64,000 bases of DNA from VRUE01 sp963824705 (GTDB lineage Bacteria > Actinomycetota > Thermoleophilia > Solirubrobacterales > 70-9), in the NCBI GenBank assembly GCA_963824705.1, contig CAWGQE010000003.1, positions 1,674,001 to 1,738,000 of the forward strand, in the 5' to 3' direction. Each line of letters starts with the position of its first letter. The stretch's first letter is position 1. Positions 8,286 through 15,261 of the stretch are shown piece by piece. A program made the position numbers and the translations under genes. Under the pieces are notes generated by a model that was not told where the DNA came from, searched no databases, and was given only the letters and a program-made list of their open reading frames with translations.

Positions 8286-9595
8286 AGGAACAGGTCGGCG
8301 ATCAGGAAGACGTTCAGCCCGATGATCAGCGTTGCGATCGCACCCGCAAGGGCCGTCAGCCACCCAGGGTTGGCCAACGATCCCATGATGTCGCGACGCC
8401 TCGCGATCGCCAGCAGCGGCACCAGGGCAAAGGGGATACCGAAGGAGAGGACGACCTGGCTGAGGACGAGGGCGTCGGTCGGGTTGAAGCCGACAGCGAG
8501 AACGATCAGCGCCGGGGTCAGGGTGATCGCGCGGCGCAGGTAGAGCGGGATCGTGCGCTGGATGAAGCCCTGCATCACCACCTGGCCGGCCATCGTGCCC
8601 ACCGAGGACGAGGCGAAGCCCGAGGCGAGCAGGGCGATGCCGAAGATCGTTGCGGCATTGCCGGAGACGAGCGTCTTCAACCCGTCGAAGGCCCCTTCGA
8701 TCGAGTCGATGCCGGTCAGGCCGCTGGCGTGGAAAAGAGCAGCGGCGACGATCATCATCGAGAGGTTGACCATGCCGGCGAGCGAGAGCGCGATCACCAC
8801 GTCGACCTTCTCGAAGCCGAGGATGCGCTTTTTCTCATCCTCATCGCGGCCGACGATCCGCTTCTGGGTCAGCGCCGAGTGCAGGTAGATGACGTGGGGC
8901 ATTACCGTCGCGCCGACGATCCCCGTCGCGAGCAGGAGGCTCTCGGTGCCGGAGAAACCGGGTAGGACGAGGTGCTTGGCAACTTCGCCGGCGGCCGGCT
9001 TGGCGTGGAAGAGCTCGACCACGAAGGAGGCGACGACCACGCCGACCAGCACGGTGATCCCCGCCTCCAAGCGGCGGAATCCCCGCTGCTGGAGGGTGAG
9101 GATCGCGAAGGCGCCGGCGCCCGCGATCAGCCCGGCCGGGAAGAGCGGGATGCCGAAGAGCAGATTGAGGCCGAGCGCGGCGCCGACGACCTCGGCGATG
9201 TCGCAGGCCATCGCGACCAGCTCGGCCTGTAGCCAGAGGCCGATGCGAGCGCGGGGGAAGCACCGGCGACACAGCTCGGCGAGGTTTTCCCCGGTGGCGA
9301 TGCCGAGCTTCGCCGACTGGGTCTGGACCAGCATCGCGATCAGGTTCGCCGCCAGCACCACCCAGAGCAGCAGGTAGCCGAACTTCGCCCCACCGGCGAT
9401 GTTGGTGGCGAAGTTGCCCGGATCGATGTAGGCGACCGCGGCGACGAAGGCCGGGCCGAGAAACGGCCAGAGACGGCTCGCGCCGCGGCTGTGGCCATCC
9501 AGCGAGCGACGCGCCGCCGCCGCAACCGCCGCCTCGCCGGGAAGTACGTCCTCGACCGTCACTTCGCCGGTCGGCGGAGGAGGCGGCGGCTTCAA
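8282..9595 (-). CDS. mntH: NRAMP-family divalent metal (Mn2+/Fe2+) transporter MntH
   Basis: This is a proton-coupled importer of Mn2+ or Fe2+ in the cytoplasmic membrane. The metal-binding motif of helix 1 is present (YIDPGNFATNIAGG, near residue 56), as is the helix 6 motif with MPHVIYLHSAL (near residue 234). The 437 residues contain about eleven hydrophobic helices, which is normal for the family. The gene follows the DtxR-type regulator with a four-base overlap, so regulator and transporter form one operon. The palindromic operator at 10024-10039 then makes manganese the most likely substrate. Confidence 0.93.
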   Translation of the reverse strand: MKPPPPPPTGEVTVEDVLPGEAAVAAAARRSLDGHSRGASRLWPFLGPAFVAAVAYIDPGNFATNIAGGAKFGYLLLWVVLAANLIAMLVQTQSAKLGIATGENLAELCRRCFPRARIGLWLQAELVAMACDIAEVVGAALGLNLLFGIPLFPAGLIAGAGAFAILTLQQRGFRRLEAGITVLVGVVVASFVVELFHAKPAAGEVAKHLVLPGFSGTESLLLATGIVGATVMPHVIYLHSALTQKRIVGRDEDEKKRILGFEKVDVVIALSLAGMVNLSMMIVAAALFHASGLTGIDSIEGAFDGLKTLVSGNAATIFGIALLASGFASSSVGTMAGQVVMQGFIQRTIPLYLRRAITLTPALIVLAVGFNPTDALVLSQVVLSFGIPFALVPLLAIARRRDIMGSLANPGWLTALAGAIATLIIGLNVFLIADLFL

Positions 9596-10032
9596 CGGCT
9601 GCCCTCCGCCGGGAGGCTCAGGTCGGGGCCGGGGATCGGCGTACCGTGGGGATCGTGGCTGGGCTCACCCAGCTTGGCCGCGATCAGCGCCTCCAGCTCC
9701 TCGGAGATGTGGTGCTCGAGCACCTCGGCCTCGGCGTGGACCATGTCGTCTGGCATGCCCAACGCCTCGGAGAGGTAGGCCTCGATCAAGCGGTGGTGAC
9801 GGATCACCTCAAGGGCGACCCTCTCCCCCGCCGGGGTCAACGTCACGCCGCGGTAGGGCAAGTAGTCGACCAGGCCCAATCCGTCGAGCTTTTTGAGCAT
9901 CGAAGTCGCCGTGGCCGGGGCGACGCCGAGCCGCTCCGCAACCTCGCCGTTGAGCACCGGGCCGGGCCGGTCCTGCGAGAGCGCGTAGATCGCCTTCGCG
10001 TAATCCTCTATCGCCTCCGAAGGTTTAGACAT
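9592..10032 (-). CDS. mntR: DtxR/MntR-family metal-dependent transcriptional regulator
   Basis: This is a metal-activated repressor controlling manganese or iron uptake. The N-terminal winged helix-turn-helix (EDYAKAIYALSQ, then EVAERLGVAPATATSMLKKL) is followed by the dimerisation and metal-binding helices (HHRLIEAYLSEALGMP, then HAEAEVLEHHISEELEALI). Those helices carry the conserved Glu and His ligands. There is no C-terminal SH3-like domain, so it is the short MntR type (146 residues). I chose the ATG at 10032; an in-frame ATG at 10053 also exists. A perfect 16-bp palindrome covers the first codons, consistent with autoregulation. Confidence 0.9.
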   Translation of the reverse strand: MSKPSEAIEDYAKAIYALSQDRPGPVLNGEVAERLGVAPATATSMLKKLDGLGLVDYLPYRGVTLTPAGERVALEVIRHHRLIEAYLSEALGMPDDMVHAEAEVLEHHISEELEALIAAKLGEPSHDPHGTPIPGPDLSLPAEGSR

Positions 10033-10039
10033 GTCTAAA
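10024..10039. promoter_or_regulatory. Palindromic operator of the mntR-mntH operon
   Basis: TTTAGACATGTCTAAA is a perfect 16-bp palindrome overlapping the mntR start codon. A degenerate second copy (TTTGGCACATCTAAA) lies at 10044-10058, 20 bases further upstream. The position and form fit binding sites of DtxR/MntR-family repressors. The divergent ygfZ gene starts only 55 bases away and might also be affected. Confidence 0.75.
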
Positions 10040-10093
10040 TAAGTTTGGCACATCTAAAAGAGACGCGTCGCGGCAGCTTCCTAGAATTGGCTC

Positions 10094-11047
10094 ATGGCTG
10101 AGACGATTGGTGTGGAGCTGGATGCGCAGTACCGACAGTTGCGCGAGGAGTGTGGGTTGGTTGATCGATCCGAGCGCGGCAAGCTGATCGTCAGCGGCGG
10201 CGAGGCGGCCGAGTACCTGCAGGGGCAGCTGACCAACGACGTCGAGGCGCTGGCGCCGGGGGACGGCCAGTACGCCGCGCTACTCGACCGCAAGGGCCAC
10301 ATGCAGGCCGACATGCGCGTCCTGTGCATCTCGACCGAGGAGATCTGGATCGACACCGAGCCGGAGGCCCTCACCGCAGCCCAGCGCCACTTGGAGATGT
10401 ACAAGATCGGTCGGGACGTAGCGGTCGCCGACCTGACCGGGGAGCGGACGATCCTCTCGCTGGTCGGTCCGCGCAGCGTCGAGATCGCCGGTACCGCGGC
10501 CTTGCCGGAACACGCCAACGAAACGGTGAGGATCGGCGGTGTCGATTGCCTCGCCGTCGGTACCGACGCCGGCATCGACCTGATCGCCAAGTCCGCCGAC
10601 GCCGAGCGCCTGCGTGAGGCCCTCATCGGCGCCGACGCGGTCGAGGTCGGCCCCGAGGCCGCAGAGATAGTCCGTATAGAGGCCGGCGCGCCCCGCTTCG
10701 GCGCCGAGATGAGCGCCGAGACGATGCCCGCCGAGGCCGGCATCGTCGAGCGCGCCATCAGCTTCACCAAGGGCTGCTACATCGGCCAGGAGCCAGTCGC
10801 CCGCCTCCACTACAAGGGCCGCCCCAACCGCCACCTTCGCGGCCTCGAGCTGAGCGCCCCAGCCGCTCCCGGCACGAGCCTTCGGCTGGGCGAGAAGGAG
10901 GTCGGCCGGATCGGCAGCGCCTGCGTCTCCCCCGCTCGCGGCCCGATCGCGCTGGCGATCGTCCGGCGCGAGGCCGAGCCCGGCACTGAGTTGGTCCTAG
11001 GTGAAGATGGCGTTACGGCTCGCGTGGTCGACCTGCCGTTCGGTTAG
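10094..11047 (+). CDS. ygfZ: YgfZ-like folate-binding protein (GcvT family)
   Basis: YgfZ proteins bind tetrahydrofolate and support Fe-S cluster enzymes and tRNA modification. The diagnostic motif K-G-C-Y-x-G-Q-E is present at about residues 226-233 (KGCYIGQE), followed by RLHYKGRPNRHLRGLEL. At 317 residues the size is normal, and the fold is that of the aminomethyltransferase family without its glycine-cleavage partners nearby. It starts at ATG 10094, divergent from mntR. Confidence 0.9.
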   Translation: MAETIGVELDAQYRQLREECGLVDRSERGKLIVSGGEAAEYLQGQLTNDVEALAPGDGQYAALLDRKGHMQADMRVLCISTEEIWIDTEPEALTAAQRHLEMYKIGRDVAVADLTGERTILSLVGPRSVEIAGTAALPEHANETVRIGGVDCLAVGTDAGIDLIAKSADAERLREALIGADAVEVGPEAAEIVRIEAGAPRFGAEMSAETMPAEAGIVERAISFTKGCYIGQEPVARLHYKGRPNRHLRGLELSAPAAPGTSLRLGEKEVGRIGSACVSPARGPIALAIVRREAEPGTELVLGEDGVTARVVDLPFG

Positions 11048-11057
11048 ATTCCGCCCG

Positions 11058-11597
11058 ATGGGGAGTAGACGGTCGATTCCACCCGCCGGTGGGGCGCGTT
11101 TGTTGTCTATAGGACAACTAAGTCGCCCCGCGACCGCGCTCGCATGCGCGCTTGGCGCCGTTGTGCTGCTCGGAGCCGGCTGCGGCGCCTCCGACCACCC
11201 CAACGAACCGCGCCCCCAGCCTCCGACTCGGATCAGCGTCACGATCAGCAAAGACGCGGTCACCGTACAGCCGCCGCGGATCGCGGTCGGGCCCGAACCG
11301 ACCCAGCAGATCCCGCAGAACCAGCACGCCGGGCAGCCGCGGGTCCGCTCCAACGCCCCACTCAACGTGGTCTTCGTGGCCGCCAACCTGACCGACGTCG
11401 ACTCCCGCCTCGAGGTTCACGGCGGCAAGAGCGTCAGCTCCGAACCGCTCTACGCCAATGCCGGGGTAACCATGCAGTCGATCCTTCCCACCGGCGTCTA
11501 CCGGGTAAGCGCCGCCGGAGTCCCCAGCGCGAAAGCGGCCAAACTGGTCGTCGGTCCGTACCGCACGTCGTCGCAAAACGACCTGCTGCTGCCGTAG
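11058..11597 (+). CDS. Hypothetical lipoprotein
   Basis: The likely lipobox is VVLLGAGC, preceded by a hydrophobic core, so the mature protein would be anchored to the outer face of the membrane. After the cysteine comes a short Pro-rich stretch and a beta-rich domain ending KLVVGPYRTSSQNDLLLP. The start is uncertain. ATG 11058 gives a long n-region, while a TTG at 11100 gives a more usual signal peptide. A small dyad, GTTGTCTATAGGACAAC (11102-11118), sits at that second start. No function can be named. Confidence 0.6.
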   Translation: MGSRRSIPPAGGARLLSIGQLSRPATALACALGAVVLLGAGCGASDHPNEPRPQPPTRISVTISKDAVTVQPPRIAVGPEPTQQIPQNQHAGQPRVRSNAPLNVVFVAANLTDVDSRLEVHGGKSVSSEPLYANAGVTMQSILPTGVYRVSAAGVPSAKAAKLVVGPYRTSSQNDLLLP

Positions 11598-11607
11598 GGC
11601 CGACTCG

Positions 11608-12267
11608 CTACGACGACGCCACCAGCGCGATGGTGGCGCTGGTGAAGAGCAGGACCGCGAGCACGAAGAAGGCAATCGCCGCGGTCCCGATGCCCGCAAC
11701 CACGAGGATGACCCCGATCATCAGCGCCCCCACCGCAAGGGCACCGTGCCGAAACGCCTTGCCGACACGGCGCCCACCCTCCATGGCGACCCGGGCAGTG
11801 ACACCAGCGGCCTGCTTCGTCACATTTGACGCCGTCTTCACCACAGCCGCGTGGGTCGGAGTCGACAGGCCGTGAAAGGCGGCGTCGAGTTCGCTACGCG
11901 TCCGCGCGGCGCGAACCTGTGCCTTCGCCGCAGCATGCTCGTGCTCTTCTATCCGACCCTCGAGCCTGGCTTTCTCGAGCAGGTCGATCGCATCGTCGCG
12001 ATCCTGCGTCGAGATCCGGCGCTCGTTCGACGGCGGACGGGCGGGAAGTGCGGGAAGATCCACGAAGAGCTTCGCGACTTGATCGGGGGTCGTGGATCCG
12101 CGCACGAGCGTGACCCGCGCCTCGGCCTCGGTCCCGGTCAAGTGCCCCATCGACTTGTGCACTTCCAGACGACGGATGGCATCCGTGCGACCGGCATTCG
12201 ACAAACGCAGGTCGCCGCGGCCTAGCTTGTTGCCCTTGGCTTCTGGGCTTTTCGCTCGGTCGAACAT
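11608..12267 (-). CDS. Protein with two DUF1707 repeats and C-terminal membrane segments
   Basis: The 219-residue protein contains two DUF1707-like modules, at about residues 19-70 (LRLSNAGRTDAIRRLEVHKSMGHLTGTE begins the first) and 83-135 (RISTQDRDDAIDLLEKARLEGRIEEHEH begins the second). Two hydrophobic helices follow near the C-terminus (about 170-217). DUF1707 is common in actinobacterial membrane-associated proteins of unknown role, usually as one copy at the N-terminus. The tandem pair is less usual. It is a single gene, convergent with the lipoprotein gene. Confidence 0.75.
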   Translation of the reverse strand: MFDRAKSPEAKGNKLGRGDLRLSNAGRTDAIRRLEVHKSMGHLTGTEAEARVTLVRGSTTPDQVAKLFVDLPALPARPPSNERRISTQDRDDAIDLLEKARLEGRIEEHEHAAAKAQVRAARTRSELDAAFHGLSTPTHAAVVKTASNVTKQAAGVTARVAMEGGRRVGKAFRHGALAVGALMIGVILVVAGIGTAAIAFFVLAVLLFTSATIALVASS

Positions 12268-12430
12268 TCGCCCGTACCTTATCTTTACCGCTCAATTTTG
12301 CCAGTTCCGATCCCCTGGCCCCGCCCCCGTCCAGACTCGACCCTTCCAGGTGAATCGCTCACCTTCCGAACCGCAATTTCCGGCGACGTGACCCTGAAGT
12401 GACGTCTGGCCGCTTCGTCACGATCGCTGG

Positions 12431-13606
12431 GTGACCGTCGTACTGGCCATAATCGTTGTCCTGCTCGCTGCCGGGCTGCTCTACGCGCTGCTTGCGCGCC
12501 CCCGCACCGAGCCGGTTGAGCAACCGGACCTCGGCGCCGCGATCCAGGAGGCGACCTCCAAAGCGGTAGCCGACCTGCAGCGGATGAACGCGGAGTCGCG
12601 CAAGGTCGACGCGCAGGCGGCCGAGGCGACCCTCGACAAGCGCCAGGCGGAGATCAAAGCGCTGGCGGAGCGGATCGCCAAGGGCCAGGAGAAGATCGAG
12701 AAGGAGGTGCAGCGGCGCGGCGAGACCGACCTGCAGACGCGCACCCTGCTCGAGCAGATGGGCCAGACCGTCGGCAACCTCAACTCCGAGACCGCCGGCC
12801 TGAAGAAGGCACTGCGCCAGCCGCAGACGCGCGGGCAGTGGGGCGAGCTGCAGCTGCGCCGCTGCGTCGAGATCGCCGGCATGACCGAACACGTCGACTT
12901 CGAGCTGCAGGAGACGATCCACACCGAAGACGGCAGACTGCGACCCGACGCCCGCTTCCTGCTGCCGGAGGGGCGCAGCTTCGTCGCCGACTCGAAGGTC
13001 CCGCTCGACGCCTTCCTTGACGCCCAGGAGGCGGAGGTCGAAGCCGAGCGCTTGGTCCAGCTCGACCGTCACGCGCGACAGGCCCGCGAGCACATCCGCG
13101 CCCTCAGCTCCAAGGACTACCAAGGCCAGTTCAAGGCGGGAGAGATGCCCGACCTGGTGATCTGCTTCATCCCCAACGAGCCGGCGATGCACGCCGCCTT
13201 CGCCGCCGACCCGACGCTCTTCGACTACGCCCTCGAGCGCAACGTGCTGGTCGTCAGCCCGACCTCGCTGATCGGCCTGCTGCGCACGATGGAGCTCGGC
13301 TGGCGCCAGGAGCGGATGGTCGCCGAGGCGGCCGAGATCGCCGAGGCAGCGGGCACCATGCACGCCCGCTTCGCCAAGTTCCTCACCGACTTCAACACTG
13401 TCGGCAAACGACTCGGCTCGGCCACCGGCGCCTACAACTCCGCCGTCGCCTCGATGGAGGGCAGGCTGCTACCCCAGCTGCGCAAAGTCGAGGAGCTCGG
13501 TATCGCCCCGGGCAAGGAGATCGAGCCGCCCGAACCGACCGAGATCACCGTCAGGGCTATCACGGCGCCCGAGCTGGAGGACGCCGAGACCCCCGCGCTT
13601 GACTAG
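12431..13606 (+). CDS. rmuC: DNA recombination protein RmuC
   Basis: RmuC is a membrane-anchored coiled-coil protein with a nuclease-like domain that limits inversions and repeat recombination. The N-terminal helix (TVVLAIIVVLLAAGLLYALLA) is followed by a charged coiled coil to about residue 120. The RmuC core then carries RGQWGELQLRRCVEIAGM, DARFLLPEGRSFVADSKVPLDAF and CFIPNEPAMHAAF. The 391 residues fit the family. The start is GTG 12431. Confidence 0.92.
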   Translation: MTVVLAIIVVLLAAGLLYALLARPRTEPVEQPDLGAAIQEATSKAVADLQRMNAESRKVDAQAAEATLDKRQAEIKALAERIAKGQEKIEKEVQRRGETDLQTRTLLEQMGQTVGNLNSETAGLKKALRQPQTRGQWGELQLRRCVEIAGMTEHVDFELQETIHTEDGRLRPDARFLLPEGRSFVADSKVPLDAFLDAQEAEVEAERLVQLDRHARQAREHIRALSSKDYQGQFKAGEMPDLVICFIPNEPAMHAAFAADPTLFDYALERNVLVVSPTSLIGLLRTMELGWRQERMVAEAAEIAEAAGTMHARFAKFLTDFNTVGKRLGSATGAYNSAVASMEGRLLPQLRKVEELGIAPGKEIEPPEPTEITVRAITAPELEDAETPALD

Positions 13607-13645
13607 GATTGCCCGGCCCGCAAACGACTTTTTGGAGGAGCCGGT

Positions 13646-14909
13646 TTGGCCGTCGATAGCAGCGCAGTCGCGAAGTTGGACGTTGAGCTTGGAACGCTGC
13701 CGGAGACGATGGCGGCGTGGGTGATCCGCCAGGAGCGCGAGGGTGAGCCCACCGATGCCTTCCAGCTCGAGCAGATCGAGGTGCCCGAGCCCGGTGCCTT
13801 CGAGGTGATCGTGCGGGTGATGGCCGCGGGCGTGAACTTCAACAACGTCTGGGCGGCGCTGGGCAAACCGGTCTCGGTCTTCGGCTACGGCGACCATCCC
13901 GAGTACGGCCACCACATCGGCGGCTCCGATGCCTCCGGCATCGTCTGGAAGGTCGGCGAGGGCGTCACCCGCTGGAAGCCGGGCGACGAGGTAGTCGTCC
14001 ACTGCAACCAGGCCTCCTACGAGGACGTCGAGGTGCACGGGCTCGACCCACTCGCCGCGCCGAGCCAGCGGATCTGGGGCTACGAGACGACCTGGGGCTC
14101 CTTCGCCCAGTTCACCAAAGTGCAGGCGCAGCAGCTCCTCCCCCGCCCCCAGAACCTCTCCTGGGCCGACTCCTCCTCCTACGGGCTCACCTACTTCACC
14201 GCTTACCGGATGCTGATCGACCAGTGCAAGCTGCAGCCCGGCCACAACGTGCTGATCTGGGGCGCCGCCGGCGGGCTCGGCGTATTCGCCGTGCAGCTCT
14301 GCAAAGCCGCCGGCGCAAACGCGGTCGGCGTCGTCTCCTCCGACGAGAAGGGCGAGCTGATCAAGCAGCTCGGCGCGGTCGACTACATCAACCGGGCCGA
14401 GTTCGGCGAGATGATGCGAACGCCGGAGAACCTCGCCGACAAGGCCGCTCGACAAGGAGCGCTTCAAGGCCTCGCGCGGCTTCGCCAAGCGGGTCAAAGA
14501 GATCCTCGGCGACGCCCCCGACATCGTTTTCGAGCACGTCGGCCAGGCGACCTTCCCGACCTCGGTCTTCGTCGTCAAGCCGTTCGGCAAAGTCGTCATC
14601 TGCGGTGCCACCTCGGGCTTCCAGCTCGACTTCGACGTGCGCTACCTGTGGATGCGCCAGAAGCAGATCATCGGCTCGCACTTCGCCAACGCGTATGAGT
14701 GCATGCGCGCCAACCAGCTGATGGCCGAGGGCAAGGTCCGGCCCGTGATCTGGCAGACGATGGGCTTCGACGGCGTCGCCGAGGCGCACCAGCTGCTGCA
14801 CGAAAACAAGCACCTCGGCAAGATCTCGATCCTGGTCGGAGCCGAGTCCGAGGACGAGGGCAAGAACGAAGACGGCCCCGGCGCGATCCGGGCCGAGGTG
14901 GGAGCGTAG
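13646..14909 (+). CDS. ccr: Crotonyl-CoA carboxylase/reductase (one +1 frameshift in this sequence)
   Basis: Ccr reductively carboxylates crotonyl-CoA to ethylmalonyl-CoA with NADPH and CO2, the signature step of the ethylmalonyl-CoA pathway. The start is TTG 13646 with GGAGGA seven bases upstream. Family blocks are FNNVWAALGKPVSVFGYGDHPEYGHHIGG (split over residues 54-90), GYETTWGSFAQF (active-site region) and the NADPH loop WGAAGGLGVFAVQLCKAAGANAVG. The reading frame shifts by +1 near 14446-14452. Removing one base there restores LDKERFKASRGFAKRV and the rest to GAIRAEVGA. Everything on both sides matches the family, so a sequence error is likelier than decay. Confidence 0.85.
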
Positions 14910-14911
14910 AC

Positions 14912-15205
14912 ATGGCCGAGGTATGCACACTGGACTGGCACATCGCCCCCTTCCGGGCCGACCGCTGGCTCGACCTCTGGGAACCGGCGGCGGCGCGGAT
15001 GCCCGCCTTCGGCGCCAAGAGCTGGTCGCTGACCCGCTCGATCGACGACCCGCTGGCCTTCCAGCAGACCTCGATCTGGGAGAGCCGCTCGGACTTCGAG
15101 CGCTACTGGTTCTCGGAGGAGATCGAGCAGGCGCGAGCCGCGGCTATCGACCTCTACGACCTGCCGATCCTGCCGGCCTGGCACACGCTCGTCGCGGCGG
15201 AATAG
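14912..15205 (+). CDS. Small protein of dimeric alpha/beta-barrel type
   Basis: The 97-residue protein starts at an ATG just after the ccr stop and is probably in its operon. The pattern of strands and helices (VCTLDWHIAPFRADRWLDLWEP, then SWSLTRSIDDPLAFQQTSIWESRSDFERYW in two parts) resembles antibiotic-biosynthesis-monooxygenase-like ferredoxin-fold proteins. No catalytic residue can be named. The tight link to ccr hints at an accessory role in the pathway, which is inference. Confidence 0.65.
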   Translation: MAEVCTLDWHIAPFRADRWLDLWEPAAARMPAFGAKSWSLTRSIDDPLAFQQTSIWESRSDFERYWFSEEIEQARAAAIDLYDLPILPAWHTLVAAE

Positions 15206-15261
15206 TCAGGCGCCGCCTCCTTCGCTTCGCGGCCGGGGGCGGCTTTCTCAGCCCGATCCGC

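Noticed and set aside
11102..11118. Dyad GTTGTCTATAGGACAAC as an operator
   Set aside because: The arms are only six bases, it may lie inside the lipoprotein coding sequence, and no second copy was seen.
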